A stretch of DNA of 44,485 bases from Bordetella parapertussis (GTDB taxonomy: Bacteria; Pseudomonadota; Gammaproteobacteria; Burkholderiales; Burkholderiaceae_B): assembly GCA_945903445.1 (NCBI GenBank), contig CAMDNZ010000025.1, forward strand, positions 1 to 44,485, read 5' to 3'. The notes below the pieces were generated by a model. It was not told where the DNA came from. It did no database searches and saw only the letters and a program-made list of their open reading frames with translations. How positions within the stretch are numbered: the first letter of the stretch is position 1; each line of letters opens with the position of its first letter. The translations under genes and the position numbers were made by a program. Below, one piece after another: positions 1 through 7,749 of this stretch.

Positions 1-78
1 CACATTGTCCAGCTGCTCGGCTAGCTTCAGCAGCCCTATCTTGTTTCGGATTACCTTATGATTCTGGGCCATGTTCAT
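1..78 (-). CDS. IS481-like transposase, N-terminal 26 codons only
   Basis: An ATG at 78-76 opens a frame that stays open to the window edge. It reads MNMAQNHKVIRNKIGLLKLA and then EQLDNV. This resembles the N-terminus of a transposase group whose members begin with HK-I-NKLGLLKLAEELGNVS ahead of a helix-turn-helix (recalled pattern, not searched). A purine-rich GAAAGGAAAAG lies upstream of the start as a possible ribosome binding site. The rest of the protein, including the DDE catalytic core, is outside the window, so intactness cannot be judged. Confidence 0.6.
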   Translation of the reverse strand, partial: MNMAQNHKVIRNKIGLLKLAEQLDNV

Positions 79-148
79 CTCTGACTTTTCCTTTCAGGGC
101 TCTTGCCCTAGGTTAACGAAAATGTCAGATTAAGTTTTGACTAATACA
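1..148 (-). mobile_element. Right-hand end of an IS481-like insertion sequence
   Basis: The left edge holds the 5' end of a leftward transposase gene (start at 78) and about 70 bases of leader. Read inward from the right, the end begins TGTATTAGTCAAAACTTAAT, with the TGT tip at 148-146, as I remember for this group of IS481-like elements. Just beyond base 148 the sequence becomes in-frame tssK coding sequence, so the element end lies within the first codons of tssK. The other IS end and any target duplication are outside the window. Family assignment is from memory of the terminus and the transposase N-terminus. Confidence 0.7.
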
Positions 149-179
149 AATTAAGAAACCAGTTTATTGGCATCAAGGC

Positions 180-1532
180 ATGTTCCTGCAGCCACAGCAT
201 TTCCAACTTGCCGATCTGCACATGCGCTTTCGCTTGAAGCCCTTGCTTGAAGTCGGGCTACCTTATTGCTGGGGCATAAGCCAGCTGGATATCGCGCCGC
301 AGGCGCTAGCCGACAGAACCTTTGAGTTGCGGTCGGTACGCCTGTTGTTGAAAGATGGCACGTATGTAGAGTATCCGGGTAATGCCGTCATCAAGCCACG
401 CGGCTTCGATCTGGCATGGAAAGATCCTAACAAACCTTTCCGCGTGTACCTCGCCATTAAAAAACCGTCGTTGACTGGTCTCAACGTCGCCGTCGTACAC
501 GATCTGCGAGACGGTGCGGACATGAACGTGCGCTGCCTGACAACGCACGATGCGGAAGAATTTCCCGATTTGTACTCCGATGGACCGGTTGCAGAGGTCA
601 AGGGTCTCAGTTACGTGGTACGTGTGCTCTGGGAGGACGAATTGGTGAATTTGACCGATTACGAGGTTTTTCCTGCTGCACTATTGGAGCGCAATCAGGA
701 TACGATCAGGCAGGTCAGCCGCTTCATTCCACCCAGCCATTCGCTGAACGGCTCGAAAGCGCTGTATGACGTGGTCAAGGAGATCCGCGACGAGATCTCG
801 GCGCGCGCGCATCAGTTGGAACAGTACAAAAGCCCGCGCGAAATGCAGAAGGCTGAATTCGACGCCAGTTATATGGTGTTCCTGCTAGCGCTGCGTACGC
901 TTAACCGATATACCCCATTGCTGCACCACTACCTCGAGTCGCCACATGTTCATCCCTGGGTCATCTACGGTGTATTGCGTCAACTGATCGGAGAGTTGTC
1001 ATCGTTTTCCGAGCGCTGCAATATGCTCGGCGAGTTTGTCGATGGGACATTGGCTTTGCCCTCCTATGATCATCTCGACCTGGGACACTGCTTATTTGCA
1101 GCGCGCGCGATCATCAGTCAGCTACTCAATGAGATCACAGTCGGTCCGGACTTTCTGGCGTTACTCGAACCCCGTGAACGCTATCTCGTCGCTGACTTGC
1201 CCAAACGATTCTTTGACAGCCGGAACCGTTTTTATCTTGTTCTGCGCAGCGAATCCGGCACCGACGCGCTGGTCGACTCCTTCCAATCCTCTGCCAAACT
1301 GGCAGCGCTCGACGACTTACCTACGCTAATACGCCGGGCCTTGCCAGGGGTAGAACTCATCCATATGCCAGTGGCTCCGCAAGGTCTGCCTCGACGCTCG
1401 TATTCGTTCTATTTCCGAATCGACACCGTTTCCAAGTGGTGGGAGAAGGTAGAGAAAAACGGAAATATCGCGCTTGATTGGCCGGATGCTCCCCATGATC
1501 TGAAAGCCGAACTCGTGGTGTTACGTCGATGA
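180..1532 (+). CDS. tssK: T6SS baseplate protein TssK, 5' end interrupted by an IS
   Basis: TssK (VasE/ImpJ) is the trimeric baseplate adaptor that links the T6SS baseplate to the TssJLM membrane complex. The N-terminal signature GMFLQPQHFQ and the overall length (450 residues from ATG 180) fit the family. The family reads a few residues further upstream: in frame before ATG 180 the sequence gives IKKPVYWHQG, from about 150. An in-frame TGA at 138-140 lies in the IS terminus. The native start was therefore removed by the IS. ATG 180 is the first standard start left and would drop the conserved KPVYWHQG strand; no good ribosome binding site precedes it. Expression now depends on IS-borne or internal signals. 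It overlaps tssL by ATGA. The family call is solid; function in this strain is doubtful. Confidence 0.9.
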   Translation: MFLQPQHFQLADLHMRFRLKPLLEVGLPYCWGISQLDIAPQALADRTFELRSVRLLLKDGTYVEYPGNAVIKPRGFDLAWKDPNKPFRVYLAIKKPSLTGLNVAVVHDLRDGADMNVRCLTTHDAEEFPDLYSDGPVAEVKGLSYVVRVLWEDELVNLTDYEVFPAALLERNQDTIRQVSRFIPPSHSLNGSKALYDVVKEIRDEISARAHQLEQYKSPREMQKAEFDASYMVFLLALRTLNRYTPLLHHYLESPHVHPWVIYGVLRQLIGELSSFSERCNMLGEFVDGTLALPSYDHLDLGHCLFAARAIISQLLNEITVGPDFLALLEPRERYLVADLPKRFFDSRNRFYLVLRSESGTDALVDSFQSSAKLAALDDLPTLIRRALPGVELIHMPVAPQGLPRRSYSFYFRIDTVSKWWEKVEKNGNIALDWPDAPHDLKAELVVLRR

Positions 1533-2185
1533 GATTGTCAGATGCTTTTGTCAAACCGCTGGCTTATGTGCGCCTGTTTCTGGATGCGCCCTCAACCGAT
1601 GACCTCGCTTTCCGCCAGCGCCTGGAACAACAATTGTCCAAGGCCGCGCTGACTGCAGCCGATGGTGGCTTCGAACGCGCCGATATCGAAAATGGTTTGT
1701 TTGCTGCGATTGCATGGATCGATGAAACGGTCATGTGTTCCGAGTGGGAGGGCGCACATTCGTGGCGTCGAAGCCCGTTGCAAAAAAGCTACTTCAATAC
1801 CACACGGGCCGGCGTCGAATTTTTCGATCGTCTGAATGCGTTGCGCCTTGACCAGAACACCGTGCGTGAAGTGTTTTTACTGTGTTTGGTCATGGGTTTC
1901 AGGGGGCGCCTTGGCGAAGGTGGCGAACGCGTCGCTTTGGATGAAGTCAAAGCACGGCACCTGAAAATTCTGCTGGATCGCGACGTTATGCTGGAAAAAG
2001 ATTTCGCCCTTTTCCCCGCCCCCGTCATGCAGACCAAAGCGACGCCACGTAACCGGCGTTGGCGGCCAAGTCGAACGTCCATCCTGATGTTTTTCGCGCC
2101 CTTGGGCGTGCTGACCTTGCTCTATTTGGCTTTCTATGTGGTTCTTAGCGGCCAGGTCGACAGTGTTATTCGGGCGGTGCAATGA
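1529..2185 (+). CDS. tssL: T6SS inner-membrane protein TssL (DotU family)
   Basis: TssL is the short cytoplasmic-domain partner of TssM in the T6SS trans-envelope complex. The 218-residue product has the DotU layout: a helical cytoplasmic domain with the family-typical stretch AIAWIDETVMCSEWEG near residues 60-75, LCLVMGFRGRLGEG around 112-126, and one C-terminal membrane segment at about 184-207 (SILMFFAPLGVLTLLYLAFY). No peptidoglycan-binding OmpA extension is present. The start overlaps the tssK stop (ATGA) and the gene ends by ATGA overlap with tssM, indicating translational coupling. Confidence 0.93.
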   Translation: MRLSDAFVKPLAYVRLFLDAPSTDDLAFRQRLEQQLSKAALTAADGGFERADIENGLFAAIAWIDETVMCSEWEGAHSWRRSPLQKSYFNTTRAGVEFFDRLNALRLDQNTVREVFLLCLVMGFRGRLGEGGERVALDEVKARHLKILLDRDVMLEKDFALFPAPVMQTKATPRNRRWRPSRTSILMFFAPLGVLTLLYLAFYVVLSGQVDSVIRAVQ

Positions 2186-5100
2186 GGCGATTTTCCAAAC
2201 TACTGTTACTGCTGTTGCTGTCAGCAGTACTCGCACTCCTATCCTGGAGCGTAACAATGTGGAACGGTTGGCCGGTGTGGTCGGCCCCGTTTTTGTTTTC
2301 CGGCGTTATCGGTCTGGGCTTGCTAGGCAAGTTTTGCTGGAAGTTGTTTATTGGGTGGCGGACACGCAGCCGCGTGGCTCAACCAATCGAAAAGCAGGAA
2401 CCGGCCATACGTGCGGAATCTGCGCTGAAAATAAAATGGCGTGAGGGAATATCCTTGTTGCGCCGTTCGAGCCTGCGTCGCTTCGGCAATCCACTTTATG
2501 TGTTGCCATGGTACATGGTGATCGGCAGTTCTGGATCAGGAAAAACCACTGCGCTAACTCGCGCGCGTTTGTCGTCGCCCCTCAAGAAAGTCAGCGCCGG
2601 TGCCGCGATCGAACAAACCCAAAATGTGGAATGGTGGTTTTTCGAAAATTCCGTCGTACTGGATACCACTGGTCGCTACGTTGCTTCCGAGGGAATCGGA
2701 GCCGACAGTAAGGAATGGGACAAAATGCTCGATCTCCTTGGCCGTCATCGCGCCAAGGAGGGACTAAACGGCTTGGTGCTAACTGTTCAGGCCGACCGTC
2801 TACTCGACCCGGACCACGATAAATTGGCCGAGGAAGGCAGAGTCATACGTAAAAAAATAGAGCAGATGACTCGTCTGTTTGACAAACGATTTCCGATCTA
2901 TGTTCTGGTGACTAAATGCGATCGGCTGTATGGCATGGAGACGTGGAGCCATCTGTTACCGGAAGGTATGCTTGAACGGGCAATGGGTTACGTCGGCGAC
3001 CAAGCCATGCAAGGAAGGTTGGACGAGGCCGCTTTTATTGATACAGCATTCGATCATGTCGGCGAGCAACTAAAGCAAATGCGGCTGGTGATCATGCAAA
3101 GGTTGGACAATGCCGACCCTGGCATACTGCTATTTCCGCATGAAATTGAACGCTTGCAAGCTGCGCTAAAAGGATTTTTGCATCACGCTCTGGGCGATAG
3201 TCCTTATTTGGAAAATCCATTTCTGCGTGGTTTGTTTTTCAGCAGCGGCTTGCAGCAGGGTGGCGCAGTTTCACCGATCGTCGACAATATCGCGCCGAGT
3301 GAAGCAGCGCATGAATCCAGCCACAAAGGCATGTTCCTGCATGACGTGTTCGATCGAATTCTGCCTGCAGACCGCTACTTATTGCATCCTGCCGACTTAG
3401 TCAATCCCTGGCGACGTGCTACTCGCCATCTGGGCTTGGCAGCTTGGTTGTTTCTGATCATGGCCTGTGCCGGCTATCTCAGTTTTTCGTTTGTACACAA
3501 CTTCAACGCGCTCAATTACATACGCGCGGCGAATCCAGGCGAACTCGTTTTAATCGGTCAGTTAAAGCATGACGTGGAAGCCCTGGATCGCTTTCGCAGC
3601 TTTGCGCATTGGCTTGAGCGACGAGACTCTCGTTTTTCAAGTCGCTTTTTGGTGTTCAACCGAAAAATCGCAGAAATCGAAGCGCATATCAAAGCCAGCT
3701 ATGTGCTCAAGTTTTATACTTATGTTTTTCCGGCATTGGACGAAGCGTTCGACAATGAGCGGCATTTATTGGCTAGTGGTAAACAGCCTGCGAACTTGGC
3801 TGGCTATATCAAAACGCTTGTTCGCCGAATTAATTTGTCTCAAGCCCGAATTAATGGTGCACGACACGATGATTTACGCAAAATGCCGCCGGTGTCGGGC
3901 AGCATATTGTTTGAAAAAGAGCCAGACATATCGCTCGAAGCTGCCCGTCATTTCAACGACATGTACGTTGCGGCGTTGGGCTGGACGACCAATGACCGGT
4001 TTTTATCGGAACGCCTCAATTCCTTACGCAACGAATTGAATCAAGTTGCAATCCATAATGGCGACATGCAATGGATTATCAGCTGGGCGAACGCTCAGCC
4101 CGACCTTAAAAGAGTACGGCTTGGCGATTTTTGGCAGGGTACTCAAGTCGTGCTCGACGCGCCGGAAATTTCGTCGGCATTCACTCGCAAAGGAAAGGAA
4201 CGGATCGACGCGTTCTTGGCCGAAGTGCGGCGTAGCGAGACCAATCCCGCCAGGTTTGATAAGAATCTGCGGGATTTCACAGCGTGGTATGCCGCAGAAA
4301 AAGCGCGTGTCTGGCGCGATTTTGCCTGGGATTTTTCTCGAGGCGAAGAAACGCTATCGGGAAAAAATGAATGGCGCGCTGCAGTGGTCAGCGTGTCCGA
4401 GAACAAGGATCCCTATAGCTTGCTAATGACAAGGCTTGAAAACGAATTCGAGGATATCGCGCCGGATCATCGGCCTGCCTGGTTAAACCTTAATCAACGG
4501 CTGCTTGACAGTCGAATTAGCGCAACGAAACCAAGCTCGGTCGAGGGGGTCGCCGTCCTCAATGATATGGGCGGCAACCTGCTAAGAGAGATTGCAGCTG
4601 GCGGTTCGATCGGGCAAGTTAAGGCCGAGTTAAACGTTCAGCTTATGGCAACGTCCTCTTATAGGGCGTATCACACCGCTTTAATGGCAGCGGTAAGCAA
4701 CATAAGCGTCGGAGCGGCGCAGGCTGCTCAGACGGCAGCGGACTTTCATAATTTTGATGTCGATCCAACGGTCAAATCGACACTGCGAGACGCGTACGCA
4801 CGCCAAGCAGATCTGCGCCACATCATGGGGACGGTGCATTCAGAGGAGCAGGCTATCTGGGGACTTTTGGCGGGGCCGTTGCAATTGGCCGTACGGTATG
4901 CGAACACCCAAGCCTCTTGTATGCTGCAGCGTCAGTGGGACGCCATGGTCGTGAGACCGACTCGTTCAGCATCTGGCACGGTCGAGCTATTCGAAAAGCT
5001 ATACGGCGATCAGGGTAGCGTCTGGGCTTTTGTGAATGGATCAGCCAAACCCTATGTGCGATATAGCGCCAACTTGTATCTTGCCGCCGAAACCCTGGGA

Positions 5101-6387
5101 CAGACGTTTCCCTTCACAGCTGACTTTCTACCGTTTTTAAATACCGCAATTTCGGATCAGGTCGCCCGCAACCTCGCGAAAAAGCAGTTGATTAACGCGG
5201 AGAAACGTGTAGAACTCGACAAGGAGCAACGGAAACAAACATTGCAAGCGCAGATACAACAGACAGAGACTCGCCTGGTCGAGTTGACGACGGCGGTCGA
5301 CACATTTAAACAAACCGTATACCCCATCACAGTGACAGGATTGCCGACGAGCGTTAACGATGGCGCCCAGGCAAATGTGCTGAGTACCACACTCCGTGTC
5401 CAATGCGCCGGCGCCCCGTTCAATATCGCCAATTTGAATTTTTCGGTATCGGAGTCATTTGGATGGTCGCAGTCGACGTGTGGCGAAACGACGCTTCGTA
5501 TCAAGCTGCCTGCATTCACACTGATAAAGAAGTATCCGGGGCCTCAGGGTTTTGTCGCCTTTTTACGCGACTTCCAGACTGGGGAACATGTGTTCGACAG
5601 CGCAGCATTTCCGCTCGACAGCGCCAAACTCGACGCAGTCAATGTAAAACGAATTACCGTTCGCTATCAATTTTCTGGCGAAGCGGCGTTGTTGAGCGGT
5701 GCCCTCCAGTTAGTGCAGATCGAAGAGGAACGCAGTAGCGTTCTAAAACAGAAAGAGGCCAATGCCGCACAGGTCGCCCTTGACCAACAGCAGTCGTTTG
5801 CAGGCCATTCGAACGTGCTCGGCGGCATGGCTCCGGCTGCGACTATTCAACTGCCCACCCGGATTGGTCAATGCTGGAATACCGAAGGCGAAGCTGGTAG
5901 ATTGCTCGATTCCATAGCGAAGCCGACTAATAATCTCGAGGCCGATGCTTTAGCCATTTTGAAACCGGCAGCTGTCTCACAACCTGTGAAATCGACAACC
6001 ACAGCGGTGGGTTCTCGGCGTCTTCAACCAGGCGCACTTCCCAAATCTGCTACGCACTTAAATAGCGTACTGGATGAGACAGAACACTGGCTCGCCGTCG
6101 ATGGTCAATATGCGCTGCAGATCTGGCTAGCAGATACGCCGGAAAGCGCAGAAAGTGCTTTGAAACGTTGGCATATGCAGGCTAATGCGCAGGCGGCTCT
6201 TGCCTATCCAACTTTTGCTAAAGGCAAGAGAGTCTGGGCCATTGCACTGACGGGCTATGACTCGGCCGAACAAGCTGCCAAAGCTAGGTTGCAATTGGAT
6301 GCCTTGCTGCAAGCGCAGGGTCCACGCATTAGAACCAGCCAGGGTATTCGGCAAGAGCTTATTGGATATCGACTGTACCGCGAGTAG
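2182..6387 (+). CDS. tssM: T6SS membrane-complex protein TssM (IcmF), with C-terminal extension
   Basis: TssM spans the inner membrane and reaches the outer-membrane lipoprotein TssJ. Two N-terminal membrane segments (about 6-22 and 33-57) precede a cytoplasmic NTPase-like domain with Walker A GSSGSGKT at 115-122 and DTTGRY near 160. A third membrane segment at about 416-438 is followed by the long periplasmic part. At 1401 residues it is longer than the roughly 1200-1300 usual for the family. The last 110 or so residues (from about HWLAVDGQYALQIWLAD) look like a SPOR-type repeat: a QIWL strand, an alanine-rich helix, a KRVWAIALTGYDSAEQA strand-turn-helix. That would suggest peptidoglycan contact, but it is my inference. 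Translationally coupled to tssL. Lower GC than the genes after 7750. Confidence 0.93.
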   Translation: MRRFSKLLLLLLLSAVLALLSWSVTMWNGWPVWSAPFLFSGVIGLGLLGKFCWKLFIGWRTRSRVAQPIEKQEPAIRAESALKIKWREGISLLRRSSLRRFGNPLYVLPWYMVIGSSGSGKTTALTRARLSSPLKKVSAGAAIEQTQNVEWWFFENSVVLDTTGRYVASEGIGADSKEWDKMLDLLGRHRAKEGLNGLVLTVQADRLLDPDHDKLAEEGRVIRKKIEQMTRLFDKRFPIYVLVTKCDRLYGMETWSHLLPEGMLERAMGYVGDQAMQGRLDEAAFIDTAFDHVGEQLKQMRLVIMQRLDNADPGILLFPHEIERLQAALKGFLHHALGDSPYLENPFLRGLFFSSGLQQGGAVSPIVDNIAPSEAAHESSHKGMFLHDVFDRILPADRYLLHPADLVNPWRRATRHLGLAAWLFLIMACAGYLSFSFVHNFNALNYIRAANPGELVLIGQLKHDVEALDRFRSFAHWLERRDSRFSSRFLVFNRKIAEIEAHIKASYVLKFYTYVFPALDEAFDNERHLLASGKQPANLAGYIKTLVRRINLSQARINGARHDDLRKMPPVSGSILFEKEPDISLEAARHFNDMYVAALGWTTNDRFLSERLNSLRNELNQVAIHNGDMQWIISWANAQPDLKRVRLGDFWQGTQVVLDAPEISSAFTRKGKERIDAFLAEVRRSETNPARFDKNLRDFTAWYAAEKARVWRDFAWDFSRGEETLSGKNEWRAAVVSVSENKDPYSLLMTRLENEFEDIAPDHRPAWLNLNQRLLDSRISATKPSSVEGVAVLNDMGGNLLREIAAGGSIGQVKAELNVQLMATSSYRAYHTALMAAVSNISVGAAQAAQTAADFHNFDVDPTVKSTLRDAYARQADLRHIMGTVHSEEQAIWGLLAGPLQLAVRYANTQASCMLQRQWDAMVVRPTRSASGTVELFEKLYGDQGSVWAFVNGSAKPYVRYSANLYLAAETLGQTFPFTADFLPFLNTAISDQVARNLAKKQLINAEKRVELDKEQRKQTLQAQIQQTETRLVELTTAVDTFKQTVYPITVTGLPTSVNDGAQANVLSTTLRVQCAGAPFNIANLNFSVSESFGWSQSTCGETTLRIKLPAFTLIKKYPGPQGFVAFLRDFQTGEHVFDSAAFPLDSAKLDAVNVKRITVRYQFSGEAALLSGALQLVQIEEERSSVLKQKEANAAQVALDQQQSFAGHSNVLGGMAPAATIQLPTRIGQCWNTEGEAGRLLDSIAKPTNNLEADALAILKPAAVSQPVKSTTTAVGSRRLQPGALPKSATHLNSVLDETEHWLAVDGQYALQIWLADTPESAESALKRWHMQANAQAALAYPTFAKGKRVWAIALTGYDSAEQAAKARLQLDALLQAQGPRIRTSQGIRQELIGYRLYRE

Positions 6388-6560
6388 CCATCGATTTATA
6401 CGTTGTGGCGGCGATGTTTTCGCGATTCGACGAAATTTCTGGAATTTTCCGCGCATCGGGGTTGGATGATATTTAGTCGTTGCGTTGCAGGTGTAAATAT
6501 AAATAAATTCATCCGTGCGCGGCCGATTTTTTATGAAAAAACGACATAAGGAGAGAAACG
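6388..6560 (+). promoter_or_regulatory. tssM/6561 intergenic leader with strong ribosome binding site
   Basis: This AT-rich gap separates tssM from the downstream toxin candidate. It contains TTGCAG at 6485-6490 followed by the AT-rich run TAAATATAAATAAATTC, a possible promoter whose -10 I cannot fix, and AAGGAGAG at 6548-6555 directly before ATG 6561. The gap, rather than an ATGA overlap, suggests the downstream gene can be expressed apart from tssKLM. Confidence 0.4.
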
Positions 6561-7217
6561 ATGAATGGCGCTAATAGTCAATTTGTTATATCGCCGGAAA
6601 ATTTTTTGCGGGCGAATGTGGTTAATAATATTAGATGGTTCAGTGAGGCGGGTCGTGCCGTCGGCTTTGCCAGTAATGGCGCGCTTCATCGTGCCAACGC
6701 AGAGAAAAAAGCTATATTCGATCTTAAAGGCATGGGTGTCAACGATGGCAAGCGTGTATACGACCTTTGTCTCTGGGATGGTGGCACGTTAATGGACACG
6801 GCAATCGATGCATACTGGTGTCCTTTTATTCAGGGCAACGTTCTTCCCGGATATGTCGACGTTCCACGCCGCAATCCAGTAAAAAAATTTGTTTTTACTC
6901 CTGCGATGAATGGTTGTGCATTTGTCGTAACAGAATCCCCAGATAGAGATGGTTGGCTTCGGGTCTACCATAATCAACATCCACAGCTGAGATCGGTTAC
7001 TGATCTGATAAGGAATAATTCTAATGGAAGTCTGATTTCGTATTTCGCTTTTGATGATTATGGTGTCAATGTGGATCCCAACGCGTTTAATTTTTTGCAC
7101 TACCGAAATTCGAACTGGACGTATATCAGCCAGCCTCAGCGGTTTACTATCGAGACTCATGGTTTTGGAATTTGCTACCGCCCGGGTGGTATGGTGACGA
7201 CTCGCGGTGTTGCTTAG
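6561..7217 (+). CDS. Unassigned protein beside tssM; candidate Cys-His deamidase-type T6SS effector
   Basis: I do not recognise a named family. The 218-residue protein has no signal peptide or membrane segment. Its central part reads FVFTPAMNGCAFVVTESP and then LRVYHNQHP, placing Cys119 after an extended strand and His137 eighteen residues later at the end of another strand. CNF1-type toxins, BLF1, CheD and YfiH share a [S/T/N]-G-C strand followed by a strand carrying the catalytic His at comparable spacing, so a Cys-His amidase/deamidase fold is a reasonable hypothesis. A strong AAGGAGAG precedes ATG 6561. Position directly behind tssM is typical of cargo genes. No same-strand immunity gene follows, which would fit a eukaryote-directed toxin, or a gene that is not a toxin. 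AT-rich and probably acquired with the T6SS cluster. CDS certain; function speculative. Confidence 0.85.
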   Translation: MNGANSQFVISPENFLRANVVNNIRWFSEAGRAVGFASNGALHRANAEKKAIFDLKGMGVNDGKRVYDLCLWDGGTLMDTAIDAYWCPFIQGNVLPGYVDVPRRNPVKKFVFTPAMNGCAFVVTESPDRDGWLRVYHNQHPQLRSVTDLIRNNSNGSLISYFAFDDYGVNVDPNAFNFLHYRNSNWTYISQPQRFTIETHGFGICYRPGGMVTTRGVA

Positions 7218-7272
7218 GCCACTAATGTTGGCGCCCATTCGAGCGCTTGCAGCGACGTTTGAACATAGCGAT

Positions 7273-7518
7273 TCAAGTGGGGCCCGACTCACAACCGAGA
7301 AATGCAGCGAGAGCCGAGTAGATGACGAGTGGGATCATCCCGACGCTCAGTATCAAGATAACCCAGACGCTGCGCACAGATGCGCTGGGAAGAAAAGCGA
7401 GTAGTGCAGTGCTCAGTGCAATGAGTATGCCGAGCGCGATGGATGTAAGCGTGATCGCGGGCAGCCACGATGCTCGTCGTACTGGCGTACATCCAGGTAT
7501 GACTGTCATAACCGCCAC
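7273..7518 (-). CDS. Small hydrophobic membrane protein facing the effector candidate
   Basis: The frame encodes about 81 residues from GTG 7518, or 78 from ATG 7509. It has two clear membrane segments (ITLTSIALGILIALSTALLAF and VWVILILSVGMIPLVIYSAL, the second near the C-terminus). The frame stays open upstream for about 27 codons and would add a third hydrophobic stretch (IGVVACGSVGVAV), but has no usual start there. A neighbouring frame beginning at ATG 7642 (MTGQSLLPSGN) could join by a single frameshift. It is convergent with the 6561 gene. Immunity proteins are often small membrane proteins, but usually on the same strand as the toxin, so that role is only a guess. It may also be a decayed gene. 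Confidence 0.45.
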   Translation of the reverse strand: MAVMTVIPGCTPVRRASWLPAITLTSIALGILIALSTALLAFLPSASVRSVWVILILSVGMIPLVIYSALAAFLGCESGPT

Positions 7519-7749
7519 GCCTACGGATCCGCAGGCGACGACGCCTATTTGTGAATCTATAGGTGAATCCTGCCGATCGATAGCCGAGCTGTGCGTTCGC
7601 TACAAAGAGATTGCCAGACGGCAATAACGACTGGCCAGTCATCGGTGGATGCGCTTACCCTTGAATCTCCCGACACGGTTTTCTCGACTTACCGATCAAG
7701 ACACGTGCCCCTACGCTGATCGCTTTCCAACTTCAGCAAGGACCGCCTC

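Noticed and set aside
137..170. Outward promoter at the IS end driving tssK (TTGACT at 137-142)
   Set aside because: No acceptable -10 hexamer lies 16-18 bases downstream.
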